Shown here: positions 1 to 12,540 of the stretch, in pieces
How positions within the stretch are numbered: the first letter of the stretch is position 1
Layout of the letters: each line of letters starts with the position of its first letter
The notes under the pieces: generated by a model
Database searches by the model: none
Told to the model about the DNA's origin: nothing
Seen by the model: only the letters and a program-made list of their open reading frames with translations
Position numbers and translations under genes: made by a program
Assembly (NCBI GenBank): GCA_018881555.1
Contig: JACAXG010000002.1
Location: 16,052,077-16,116,076 of the forward strand
DNA length: 64,000 nt
Source of the DNA: Amblyornis subalaris
Lineage: Eukaryota > Chordata > Aves > Passeriformes > Ptilonorhynchidae
Direction: 5' to 3'

Positions 1-720
1 AGGGGGTCATCCTCAGACAGGGGAGAACTGACATCCAGCTGCTGGGTCCTTACTCCTTTCTGTGCTCACAGCTCAAAGACCAAGCGATGTCCTGCAGCAG
101 GCCAAGGTCCACCTCGCTGGTGCCCAGCTCTGCAACAGCAGTCAGTGATATGTGGGGGACATCCACACCCACAACTTTGTCCTGGCTACCTGGAGAGAGA
201 CATCAGCACCTACCAGGTAGGAACATGCTACAAGTCACTCAGCCCCCAGTGGCACAGGCAGCACTGTTGCCACCGCCCAAGCCTGGAAGCTAGCCAGAAA
301 AAATAACCAGGGGATCCTGGTTATCTATGTCTTCCAATTGCTGCATGTCCCTGGCCGTGCACACCAGGTGTCACAACTGCCCTTGTCAGTGCAGGTCCAG
401 AACAGCAACAGAACTCAGAAGGCAAGGACATGGAGCCTGCCAGTGGCTGACATGGCCAGCGTGGACAGTGCTGCACCTGTGTCTCGCTGTGATTTGCTCA
501 GGAAGGGTGACCCTGCTTGGGCACACTTGGCTTACTGGGCTTGCACCTCACCACTTGCCAGCCATGACTGTAACCAGATGGGCTCCTCCACGCTCAAACA
601 CGCACACACTGCCTGCAATAATCATGTTCTCAGGTGGAGATTTCTCGGTAAGAAGCTGGTGGGAAAAGGGATATTGCTGACAGGTACAAAGGGAGTGAGA
701 ATCTGTGGGAGTTGATGGTA
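1..720. other. GC-richer segment without a recognised gene
   Basis: This block is visibly richer in G and C than the sequence after it and holds three overlapping plus-strand open frames (87-293, 327-680, 338-715). None resembles a protein family I know, and two overlap in different frames, as chance frames in GC-rich DNA do. An acceptor-like CTCACAG at about 64-70 and a donor-like CAG/GTAGG near 212-220 could bracket an exon, but the sequence between gives no recognisable peptide. It could also be the edge of an old repeat or a UTR. Confidence 0.3.
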
Positions 721-3700
721 AGATTGCCTTTGTCTTATCAAGATGCTGAAGGCATGCAAGGTGGAGTGGCTTGAGATAATTATCAGGCCTGTAACTTTAC
801 TACAGGGACTGTGCCAGTACTGCTCCTGGGTGCCTAAAGCCAGCCTGCTGTGTGTCTAACAGCATCATCACCTGTTAGAAAGACAGTACCCTGCACCTTT
901 CAAAGGGCTCATTTGAGGCTGTGCATGCAGGTTCCCTGTGAGTACCAGGGAGGAACTGAAGTCAGAGGGAAGCTGCTGGCACACTGGGAACGAACACTTG
1001 AGAAGAAGCAGGAGGTTCATTGTGGTTTCTGCATGAGTATTCCTGGTGTCAAAAAAAAGGCTTTATACCTTTTGCTACTCTCTATCCAGCACCAATACAA
1101 AGTTAATAGAGCTTTGTCCTTCTTTTACATCTGCCAGCCTCCTTTCTTTGTCTATAAGCTCCCCTTTACACTGAAGACATAGGGGCATATAGCTGGAACC
1201 AGCCTGCCCAGAAATTAAGAAGCAAGTAAAATATATCAAAGAGAGAATGGAGCAGAAAAGGATCTCTGCAGACATGCCCTGCTCAGCCATCTCTGGAAAG
1301 AAGAATCAGGCATATTTCAGGAGACAGAACAAATCAGGAATAAATTGTTGGGCTAATTCCTAAGGCGTAGGTTCCAACATGGGGAAAAATGGTGATTATA
1401 ATCAAAAAGAGGAGAAAAAAATAGAAAATACCTTAATATATGTGTTAGCCAAAGATAATGTGGACAAAAAACCCCATGGANGTCCATAAGAAAAGTCCAC
1501 TTTTCATGGGACCTCTTGGGGATGAGACTGTAAAGCAATAGCTGTGTTATACCCCCAGCAGGCACATCTGGAAACAAATCTGGGAAAACACTGAAACACG
1601 CACAAAACAGCAAAAAGCCTTCCTAACNTCCTTCCCAGTTTCTGTATTTGCTCATGTTATTACAATTCCTTTTTTCTGCTAATACACAACTTAATCTACA
1701 TACAAAAGTCCTGCATTTGCTACTGCAAATTGCAGAGTACTAAAGGTTGAAGAGACCATCTTATTCCATCTGTAATTACTATATAATTTGCAGCATTACA
1801 AGAAGATTGTAGTGTATAAGACAGAAATGAGTGGCTTGTGGCTATTCTGTAGTAACATCGAATTTACCATGTAGAGTCTTGGTCAAATTTTAGCCTAAAA
1901 TTATACAGCACTTTACATAGCAACTTNTCTGCACCCAGTAACATAAAGAAGAAATCGATAGCAAGGACTGATACAGGTCTATTGAAGCACAAACTTCTTG
2001 AAAGCTCTTCTCTAGTGCTTTCTGGTAAATTTCTAATACTTTAGAAACTATTTGTTACATTTTGCATATTTTACAAATAATCACATAATGTCTGAAGATT
2101 TAGAGAGATTGACCTAGATGGGCCTCAGCCTCTTTCTGTTCTAAAGTTTCTTAAAAGGATAATAGTGCTATTCTGAGAGCCAGAAAATGTATCAGTCTCA
2201 TTGCCTGGGAAGAAAAATGCCTGAACTAAGTATCTTGTCTACTTTTATTTCCTTGTTTTCTCAATACATCTTATCAGGAAGACTNCTTCAAAACAGGCAT
2301 TGTAAATTCTGTGGATGCCAGAATAAAATACTCAGGNTCCATAGTTCACTCTCAGAAGATGAAAGAGCCCAGAGAATGAAGAGTCCGTGCTGCATTTTCG
2401 ATAGGCACCTCAGGAACAAAAGCAGCTCCGTTCTGAAACGTGACAACCCTGCCCACGCACTGTGGATTTATGATTTTGTTTGCACAGTGAAATTTACTGA
2501 TCATGAATATCTGAAACCCTCAGCTCACCTTAAGGCACTCCATGNGCCCAAATGCCACAAAGGCAGCAAGCAAAATTGCCAGGGAAGACACAAGCATTNC
2601 GAGGGGACGATGGAGAAGTGGTGAAACGAGACAAAACCGTTCAGTAGGGAGCANCTGTGGTATGGCAAACAACAGGGGGCCAGTGTTCATCCTGCACTGA
2701 ATTTAACAGTGTCACTTCCACTGGTTTCTTCCCCCAGTACAGGTGGGACGTTGGGCTCAGAAGTGATATCCGAATCTCCCTGAGGGCAGGTGACATCTCT
2801 ATTCATCTCAAACCGCAGATAAGGCAACATGCTGCAGCCACACAAGCAACCTCTGCCNTTACTTTTCCAGTAGAGGGGGAGAGTTAAGTATAAATAGTGA
2901 GCTAGGATTTGTGGTAGAAATCTAAGGTCCTTCATGTGGTTTATGACCACACTTTAAATGTTACTGTCTCTCCATAAACTCTTGCAAAGGCTTGTCGTAA
3001 AAAAAAAAAAAAAAAAGCAGATTTGTCAAAAATAATCTTGCTAAAATTTCAGAGCAATGTAAAATAGTATTGATCTGCGACAAAGCACTGTCCCAGCACA
3101 TTACAATGCATCTTAAAAGGGGAATGAATACCACTGTTTCCACTTTAAAGAAACAGTCTAGTATTTTCCTTACAAAAATCTTAGAATGAGAAAAACAGAA
3201 AAATGAACTGCCAAAATGTAGTTTTCCATTTTCCTCAAAGATATTAAAGTCAGTTGAAATGAAGCAAGGCTTTCCACTCTATTTTCTCCATTTTCTCCAT
3301 CTCAGAAAAACCCCAAACATAGAGATAGATAAAGCCCAGCACCAAATTAGTCGTCCAACAGCCTGGTTGTCCAAAGCTAGGTGAATACAATAAGGATTAT
3401 CAGACATGCTTCAGTCTCATACTGTCCCTCAATTGCCTGTTAGCGGTTTCTCTGCGACCAGCAGACTGGATTCAGATTCTCATGGCTTTTTATGGCATAC
3501 GTCTTCCCCGTTTGTGAGCTTAGAGATGAGGTGGTACCTCCCACAGAGCTAGGTACAGAGCCTCACAGGGCTGTGCACAGAGGTTTTGCCACATCAGGCT
3601 GTAGTGGGTAGACAGAAGTAAATGACGCTTCTGCTGTCTTCCATTCCAGCTCCTTTGCAGGAGATCAGGGGTGAGCTGTTTCTTTGCTGTTCCCAGACAG

Positions 3701-6632
3701 ATTGCCTGTTTAATAAATACACTGTGGTATCTGTCCGGTATTTGCAGATGTTGCCATGGTTAGAGGAAAAGTAGGATGTCTCAGCTCCCAGGCACCTGCA
3801 GCTGTGCCCAAATTTCAGGACAACTGTAGCCTCTCCTAATATGCATCTGTAAAGAGACAAATTTACCTTCCCAGGGTGATGGTAGGAGAGGTACAATCTA
3901 ACTGAATCTTTGGCCAAAATTTTGCCTTCGTAGNGCACCAGGGATTTTTTATCCCTAATGTTCTCCCAGCTACTCAGACAATACTAAATGCCAAGTTCTT
4001 GTCAGATGAAGAACTATTTGCTCAGCTGGTGGAAAAATACAATGCTTATTCTGCAAAACCACCAGCCTATGGAACCACACAATGCTCATTCTGCAAAATC
4101 ACATTAAACATTTAACAAGAGGACACAAAATAATGAACTAGACTAGTAATGCCAACTCAGGTCCAAATTTGGGAAGAAACACCGAGTTCGTCAAGTGGTC
4201 ATGTATATCTTTGGGGGACAACAGGCAAGGACCACCAGAAGGACCCTCAGGACAAGAGTTTTCAGTTGCTTGTGAGTTTAATTTGTGTTTCAAGTATGCC
4301 TAAGAGTGTTTTATAGTATAAATGAATGAGGAAGTTCTTTGAGGGTAAGACACCCATGAAGCAGGGAGCCATGATACGGTCTGTGTTCCAGCAGGGACGT
4401 GATCCGTCCTAGTACTGCACCTGGTACCATATCCATCCCACCCGAGAGCCAATGTACAAGTCACAGCCGCATGTACCAGCTCAGGAAGATGGGTCCTGCA
4501 CGTTCATGTCATGCATGTGCTACCTTCACCCTTGGGCTCTAACTCCCTTGGCGAAGAAATCCAGATGAGGTTCAGGAGATAGCTCTTTCTGGGCACTAGT
4601 TTCTATATAGTATGGGCACGAGTGCACCTCATGCTGCCTCCCAGCTCTGTTTGATCCTTGTTCCCCACTCTCCTTATGCCACAGCTGAAGTTGCACAACA
4701 TGTGTCTGAGAAATGACACTACAAAAAAAACACTCTTGCATGCTGCAATACAGCTTTCTCAGTACTTACTTGCAACTGAAAACAACAAAACCCCACTAAT
4801 CAGTACTATCAACTATTAATGAATTATTAGTTTTATTAATTATAATTAATGATTTCTTCTACAACATCTCCAAGCCCAAAGGGCTGCATGACCAGAATCC
4901 AACACTAGGCAGTACTGAGTACTGAGATGACCTGTTCATTGTAGAGAAGAATAGTCTCGACCAATGTGAACATGAGCCTTTCAGTACCACTTGGCATGAG
5001 AGTGGTCATTAGGATGGATGCCATCAGTACAACCACACAACATACCTATGAGCATAATCTTCACTTTGTATTCCTTTTTGTGTTCCTTTCCATGAACAAG
5101 AACTACCTCAGAGAGATGGACTAGCCTGAGAGAGGATGCATTCTCAATCCAGTGTTGCTCAGCTGAGCAGGAGATGAAATTATGCCATATTACTATTTAC
5201 TCACATGGAGACTTTCTGACATCATTTCCCATAGGAAACTCAGCCGTGCACCCACATTTCAGGTTGGATGTGGTTACAGTTTGGTTTTGATATGAAAAGA
5301 AGTAGCTAGCAACAGACAATTTGGAGGGCACTATTTCCTCAAGGCAAATTTATGGCAACACCATAAAGTTAAGGACTGGGGTAAGGAAGGGTAGCTGCCT
5401 CTTCAGGGACAGCCAGACAGCCACAGCCTAGTTTTCACACTGTGTAACCACTGCAGTGTATCTCTGCAGCCGCATTGTTCAATGGGGAAAGCTGAAAGAA
5501 GCTCTTGAGATAGACTAAATATACAAAAATAAATGCCATGTGTGTAAATAAATGTAAAACTGGCTGAAGGCTCAAAGGGATAACCCGAGGTCAAATTAGC
5601 AAAATTTTGAAGGTCATTTAATTTCATTAACTCATATGCAGCAGCTTCAAGTAATTTTTAAGCGTGTTTTTCCTGTAAAATGTATGTTTTCATTAAACGC
5701 ATCATTACTTTTATGGCCTCTGCAATCAATCTCCCTTTTCTTCCTTTTTAAACATGAGAAACCAATCAGACATAGACACAAACATTTATATTGATGAGTT
5801 TCTTTCTAAGTGTGTGTGATAGCTTAGAGGCAAGAGAATGAACTATCATTTCATGACATATGATAAAAGAGATGGTTTTGACTACCAGAGGAGAAACACA
5901 CTTCAGAAAACAAGGCCTGATACCAGAGATGGGGAACACACCCATGGAAGATAGAAGACTACAAAACTATTTTTCTTACTTATATGTTTCTTCTTTTTAG
6001 TACATACTGTTTACAGTATAGGGCTGAGTACTCTCAACTGCTTCTCTTTTTCCACAGTACTTACACAGAATACACAGCGTGGTATACAATGCACAGGCCC
6101 AGCATTTCAATTCCTGTTTCTACACAAAATCGTAAAATACACCATCATTTTATCTTGAATTGTGTCATCATCATTTCATCAAACTTCTTCAATCAGTGCC
6201 AACATTCTAAGGACATTATGCAAAGAAATGCAATCAAGAAAGTGCTCAGTATCAGTGCAAGATGCAATTTCCCCCCAACCTTACTCTGTGAAACAGAGAA
6301 ATAATTTTTGGTCAACTACCAAAAAATTCAATTTATGGTAGAGAAATAGTAGGGAAATTTTCCGCAGAATAGGAAAATTGTTTCCCATTCAGGCCTGTAG
6401 CATATCCTACATTATCAGAGAGCACAGATGTTTGGAACATTCTGGGAAATGGAGAAAAAGGTAGAAATTGTAGGTTCAACGGAACCTTTGAAGAATACTG
6501 TGCAGCAACAGCTCAGGGTCTCTCATGTCCAGCAGAATGTACTAGCAGCAACCCAGTTTCGGCTGATTTCTTCTTCTTATGCTGACAGTCTCTGTAGTTT
6601 ATCTATGTAAAGTGTTTCCAGGACTGTGAGGC
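721..6632. other. AT-rich non-coding stretch
   Basis: No gene recognised. The open frames here are short, several contain N bases, and none shows a family motif. It holds a 19-base A run at 2999-3017, a weak CR1-like patch near 1741-1775, and a TTAAT-rich stretch at about 4805-4855. Nothing else stands out. Confidence 0.5.
1741..1775 (-). repeat. possible very old CR1 tail remnant
   Basis: The words AAAGGTTGAAGAGACCATC and TATTCCATCTG follow the order seen in antisense CR1 3' ends (AAGGTTGGAA, GACCATC, AGTCCAAC). The match is short and imperfect, so chance is a real alternative. Confidence 0.22.
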
Positions 6633-6654
6633 ATGGGAATGATTCAGCAGCCTG

Positions 6655-6850
6655 AGTGCTATCCGGACGAGCTTACTTGGCACAGACAGTCACTGGCTTG
6701 GCAGGTGGGCTGGGGAGGGGCTGCTGCCAGAGCCCAGCGCAGCCGGGAGCCCGCTGTCACATCGGGAACCCATCGGCCGCCTGTACCTGCGGCCCTGGCA
6801 CAACCTCAGCCAGCCCTGTGCCCAGCATGGCCGTGCTCGTGCTGCATCAC
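6655..6850. promoter_or_regulatory. short CpG-rich patch
   Basis: About 200 bases hold roughly a dozen CpG dinucleotides (CCGGACGAG, GCGCAGCCGGG, CATCGGCCGCC, CTGCGGCCC and others) inside flanks that are AT-rich and nearly CpG-free. Two overlapping plus-strand frames (6633-6935 and 6656-6862) are open mainly because of the base composition. A small unmethylated promoter or enhancer patch, or a GC-rich repeat fragment, could look like this. No TATA box or transcript boundary can be read from the sequence. Confidence 0.3.
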
Positions 6851-6935
6851 ACCCGAGTTTAACACAGAAACCCCTCAGCTACGGCTGACTCTGCACACAG
6901 CTAGTCAGCATGTTGCCCCATGTGTGATACAGTAA

Positions 6936-9900
6936 ATCCACCAATAAAATAAATCCTCTACAGATAATTGTGTTGACTGTATTTGTAATGAAAAGTCGAA
7001 ATCAGCTGCTTGTAATGTAAACATTTAATAAAAACTGCAGCCAATAAAAAACCCTATGCCAAGTACAATTATGTGAGGATAGCGCACACATGTACGATTT
7101 TGACAAAGAATACATTGTAACTTTGCCATTAGCATCACCTGCGTAGAAGCTAAACTGCAGCAACTGTCTGTTTCTTATTATACACTAGCAGTATCTGACA
7201 CAGTGGGATTCTGCTCTCAACCTTCTAAATAACAATAATTAAATGAATGACTGAAATCACTGCCCTCATCACTGCATTATTTTTTCCCCCTTTTTCATCC
7301 CTGTGATAAAATCTGTCTACCTCACATCAAGCTTAGGAATAAATTATTCAGAACCAACTTATCACAAACAAACACTATGTCCTTGCTTACAGTGGAAATA
7401 TTTGCTTGTTCATTTTTGCCTAGACACCCTATACTTCAGGAACTCAGTGTTCCTTCTGGCCTCTGAGTGACTCATTAAACAGCAGATCTATACAGCATAA
7501 GCAACCAAGGGGAGGCAATGAAAATAACTACCCAGACCTGTGGTTCTAGAAAGCTCAAATAGTAACTAAAGTGGATGGCTCTGCAGGATAAATCATGTTT
7601 TGAAGAGTGAATTAGCAAGTGAATTCCTGCTGGTTTGGAAAGTAAATGCACTATCTAGTGCAGTGGTGGATGCTTGGACTGGATTCTTTACTCTCATGAG
7701 AGATGAAGAAGAGAGGGGGAACCAAGACTGTTCGTGAACCACCACAGTTGTACACTGGCTCTACAAAATGCTCTAAGGATACTTGTGCCAGCTCCTGGGA
7801 ATAACAGGCTGGGGTTAAGGGGAGGGCCTGAGAACATTTCACAACTCAGCCAGGAATTAAGCCGTCTGAATCCAAGGCTCTCTCTCATGTCAGCTTTCTC
7901 AGTCTTTGAATTTGTGTTCATTTCAATGGACTAAGAAAAATGATGAATTTATTTACAATGGACATTGTTCTGTTTCCTCAACTTTTAAAATCTCAAAATG
8001 CATTTTCATTTTGAATATATTCAGAATAGAGTGCTTGAGTCTTCAAAATTCCAGTTCCTAGCATTTTCTCAATGCAAGCCTGCTACTTTTGGTTTCAAAA
8101 TAAGGTAATTGCTGAATACGGTGGGGGGAGGGACAGCATACCTACAAACTTGCTCATTTTGCAATAGCATCTTGCAATTTAAATTCGGAAGTCAAAAGAT
8201 GATTCCAGACATCAAAATTGTGTCTGTGGCCATCTCCAATTCATCAGGGTATCACAACCAATCAAGGATTTAAACCAACATTTTACTAGTAAACAAGAAA
8301 TATGAGAAACATGAGAAAATGTCTTGAAAATAAAGACAAGTGACTCATGTTTGAGAGAGAAGGGATGGCAGCTGAGGAACTGAAAGAGACAGTTGATTTC
8401 AAATTAGTAGAGTAGAGAAATTATCTTTGCAGCAACACTGTGAGTGGATGTGAGCAAGGCGAGACAGCAGGTGTCAGAGGAAGAGATTCCAGGAATAAAG
8501 ATGTGAAGGGAACCTGCACTAGCAGTGTATACACATGGATGGATAGGACAGCCTGTCTCAGAGGCTTTGTGTGGAACAATTCCATAAGATGAAAACACAA
8601 CTTGAAAGTGAGGACTTAAAGAAAAATCTCAACAGGTTACAGGAAAAATGAGTGACAGCTGCTGATCAGTGAAAGCACTCAAAGGGAGAGACAGTGGATA
8701 ACAAAGAATTCTGCCCACACGCACAGCCCATGCATTTTCCTTTGCACAGGCATTGCCACTGACAAGAGCTGGGTTTGTCTCCTGTGCTGCTGGAACTCAC
8801 AAGCTACTTGTGCCCAGATGGAGAGAGCTGTGTGACGCTTGGAACAATCTGAGTGAGATTTAGCAACTCCATCTTTAATAAATTACGAAGACCTGAGCTG
8901 GAACTTATTAATGTGAATGCACATAAGTACAGTTTAACTAAATTACAAATAAACTATGAATTTTGAAATCACTTCATCTGCATGATGAAAGCTTAAACCT
9001 TTCAGATGACTTTTGTATATAATCAAATTAAGAACATTTTAAAGCACAATTTTCTTTGTTAATGAGTCCCAGTTGATGTAAATATCCTCAGACAGTAATT
9101 AAATGGTCTCTCTGCAAATACAAGTGCAATACTTGGATTAGACTTTGGACTTGCACTAGTGCAGCCACTCTGTGTGGCAGGTAAGTTTGAAAGTCAGCTT
9201 AGTAAAAAAAAAAAATGTTGAAAGATTTTGTTAACATTCATGCTTAAAAAAAAAATAATTTCTGAATTTATGTGTCTAATAATTTTTGTTTAATTCAATT
9301 GACCTTTTTTCTGCTGCAGACAAGCTTCAAGTCTTTGTGACAATCTGCTCAAGCAATTAATATAGATTGGAGTGTTCCATGACAAATTTTACCTTTTAAC
9401 TTTCTTCCATTCCAGCTCGTGTGGGAGATGTGAAAATATTACTTTTAATTAAAGAAATGTGTTTATTTTTATTCCCTTGCAGAACACTTTTTCTTTCAAC
9501 TGGAGACCAAAGCAGGATATTTTTACAGTTAAAATGAATTTCTGTTTACATGAAAATAGGAACTATAGCAGAAACCAGTATATACTCTAAGTTGTAGCAG
9601 GACCCAAACAGGAGTGCTAGAATACTCAATGAAAATTTGATTTAGGAGCTTATAATGGTTTAGTCATCAGCAAACAGAGTCAGGCTGTATTTGAGCCTTT
9701 ACATAAATTTGAAGTTTCATGATAATCTTTCAATATTGTTAATACTGTGAAACATCAACTGCAAGAAGATTTTGTAATATAATTTTTCCAGGATTTTTTT
9801 CTCCTTAACAAATCTGTGTGAAGAGAATTTGGGGCTTTATTTCAATATTCCATTTTAATTTCAAAGAAATATGCACTATAAAGGCCAGTGGAAAAAAATC

Positions 9901-11998
9901 TGTCTTAAAGCAATCCATGCCATTCTTTCAGGGCAGCCAAAGGACTAAAAAGAGCATGTATGCACACACTTTTAAGTTAGTATAAATTATTAAATGAAGG
10001 AATTGAATTTTACCTGGGCCAGCCCAAAACCATATTTCAAAATCTGTGAACTTTGGTCTAACTCTAGGATTTCTCTTTAGAAAAGGGACCCTAATTTTGG
10101 CACACCATTTCTGCCTGCGGAACCCGTGATAAAACCTCTGCCAAGAGCAGCACCCATTCACTCGCTGGAAGGCACACATCCTTGTTCCCAGCAGCACTGG
10201 GCAGTATCAGCATCAGCTGCATAAGCTTTCCATGGCACAAACCAGACAACACTAAACTATCCCAAGCGGCATCTTTTCAATGATTAAAATATTTCAATGG
10301 CAGAAGACAGAGTGAACAACCTGAAACCTCACCCTGGCAGCAAACAACTTCATCCAGCACATAAGAAAATACGTCAAACATATTAGGCTGGCCCTGACAG
10401 CACNGTAGTCTCTCCATTACCATATGTGTCCAGGTGAGGGGGACCAGTCTGAAATTACAGTTTAGCCAAGAGCTCCACTACCTGCTTCAGTTGTTGACAA
10501 TCAAAAGAGAGAATTTTGGATGTCAGTTTAGGATAAGAAAATACTATTCTACTTTTTATTCTCGTTCTCTAGGGAGAAGCTGGTGAGGCACTGGAAAGCA
10601 GCATTAAGCAAGAGGAACAAAAAAATAAAAAAACCACACACAAAGTTTCTGGGCGTTTTTCTGGAGCATTGTTTTTAAGTGCCGCTGGCAAAGCACAAAA
10701 ATTTGTGAGCAAGCTAGCCAAACATTTTNTTGTTCAGAGTGAATGCCAAACTCCCACTAAGATGTGCAAAGGTGTAAATAGAGTTTACAAAACACATTAG
10801 TAGAGCTATCCAAGCCCAAATAACTGATTTTAAAAGTGTGAATATTAGCCTACAGTCAAATTAACTTCTACTAAAAAACTGCTAAAAGCCATGCACAGAG
10901 GAAGAGATGTTCCTCCTGCTGAGATCCAAGGCTCCTACCCCAGGTTCTGATCCAGAAAAGTGCCTACATGCAGGCAAAAAGCCCAACACACTCAGCTGGA
11001 GCCATCAGCTGACTTCCCAGGCTGTGGTTCACCGCCCTTTTTGTGTGACCCACGATGTGCTTGACCACAGGCTAAAGAAGAAAATTCAATTAACCAGCTT
11101 AAGACATCACTCACTGTTATACTTCTTAGGTGAAGCTGTTGGCAAAAAAGTTGAAGGAAAAATAGTGAAGACTTAAGAAAACCTATATTCATTTACAATG
11201 TGCCACTGCAGAGGACTGTTAATGTCCTTCTCTCAGAAAAAAAAGCAGCACATGTTGTCATCCCAGATCCTTGAAGACTTCCTAGAGGAGTTTTATTGTG
11301 GGTGTGACTAGCCATTTAGTGAGGTCCCTACAGGGGACCTCAACCCTACAACCCCTTGCTCCAGTAGTGACATGAGAAGCAGTGGATCTTGCATGCAGTG
11401 GGCTTTTAACATCTGCTTCATAATCCCTGAAGTATAGCACCAGAGAGAGGACACAACCATGCATGGAGCAGCCATGAGTGCTGCAGAAGTAAAGACAGCA
11501 CTGCTCTGTGATGATGATCACCAGAAATTGCAGTTCCTGTCTTAAAATGCATCAGCCTGGGCCTGGTTGATGCAAAGGAGAAGCCTAACTTGTACCTTAA
11601 TATTAAGACAAATATAACATGCCTTTCATGTATCAACATAAAAAAGGAACTGCTCAAGAATGTAAGCAGAGATAAAACTGAAATGCATATGCAACATAAA
11701 CTTGTGATTGACTGCAATGGAGAGAAGCTGCTTTTGTTCACATTCATGATACTACTGCAAAAATCGGGAAGTGCTTTCTTCTCAGCTCTCCTTTGAAAAC
11801 AGAGAGAATATATGTGCACAGCAGTTCGTGAGCCAGGTAAAACCATTTTAAAAAGAGTACCAAGATAAAGTTTCTTCACAAATAAGAATCCCCAAAAGAA
11901 AAATGTATTTTGTTGACATTTTCATAAATATTTGTAGGAATAGTAATGTAGGATGCATTCCAATTAAAGTAACTATGTAGATGTTAAGGAAACTTTTC
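6936..11998. other. AT-rich non-coding stretch
   Basis: No gene recognised. The region 8880-9900 is rich in TTAAT and TAATT words and short A runs (9205-9216, 9246-9255). The longest open frame, 11418-11879 on the minus strand (153 codons), has a low-complexity Leu/Ser-rich translation without any family motif and is taken as chance. Confidence 0.5.
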
Positions 11999-12540
11999 TG
12001 TCTGACCATCCAGGAGCTGCTCTGGCAGTCACACACTTGGACCACCTGAACTGGGACCAAGGCCCCTTCGCAGCCTGTGGCTCCAGGGAGCTGACGGGTG
12101 CCTTGCTTGACTCCCTACACACCCCACACTCACACAGTCAGACAGGATTTCCTCACCCGCTCGACCCTCGGTTTCCCGTAGCAGAGCCTCAGATATCTGG
12201 ATACTTAAAAGACCTTAATAGTGGTGCAACAACAGAATGACAACTTAAGCTGGTGCCTCTGAGGAGCAACCCCAAACCAAAGAACCGCTGGGCTTTTATA
12301 CTCTCACAGTCTATGTGTGCAATTGTCAGGGGTCATTGGCTCCTGCTGTGTCTCTGAGTGTCTGGTCACCTGGCTGGGCCACAGGTCCCCGTGCCCTTTC
12401 TTGTGCAAAGGGTCAGCACCAGTTCCTGGCCTCTTGCCTGGGGCTCCCATCACCCAGAGCTCAACCTGCAACTCCTGCTGCAGCTGCACACCGAGCTACT
12501 GGCACTAATTTTATTGCTCAACATAATTTTATATTGACTC
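11999..12540 (-). mobile_element. probable solo LTR of an endogenous retrovirus
   Basis: A GC-richer block sits between AT-rich flanks. Read on the minus strand it has promoter layout: a TATA box GAGTATAAAAGCCC (complement of about 12288-12304), then an R/U5-like part that includes GGTTTGGGGTTGCTCC, TTGCACCACTATTAAGGTC and TGAGGAAATCCTGTCTGAC. This order resembles bird ERV LTRs as I remember them. No internal gag, pol or env sequence flanks it, so it would be a solo LTR. The edges are uncertain by tens of bases and I found no convincing target-site duplication. A GC-rich host promoter is the main alternative. Confidence 0.5.
12293..12300 (-). promoter_or_regulatory. TATA box of the putative LTR
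   Basis: The minus strand reads TATAAAAG here, flanked by GAG and CCCAGCGG. Transcription would start about 25-30 bases further along the minus strand, near 12265, and run toward 12000. Whether it is still active cannot be told. Confidence 0.4.

Noticed and set aside
64..220. Possible exon between acceptor-like CTCACAG and donor-like CAG/GTAGG
   Set aside because: The enclosed frames give no known peptide and such splice-like words are common.
2105..2145. GACCTAGATGGGCCT as an old plus-strand CR1 end
   Set aside because: Only one short word fits and the following sequence does not continue the CR1 order.
2187..2624. 145-codon plus-strand frame with several Cys and His
   Set aside because: No regular finger spacing, and it is open only across four N bases; unlike 37117-37485 it shows no 28-residue period.
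2999..3017. 19-base A run as a possible retroposed poly(A) tail
   Set aside because: No AATAAA upstream within the usual distance, no recognisable gene body and no target-site duplication.
11418..11879. 153-codon minus-strand open frame, the longest in the window
   Set aside because: Leu/Ser/Phe-rich translation with no family motif, overlapped by frames on both strands; length is within chance for AT-rich 64 kb.
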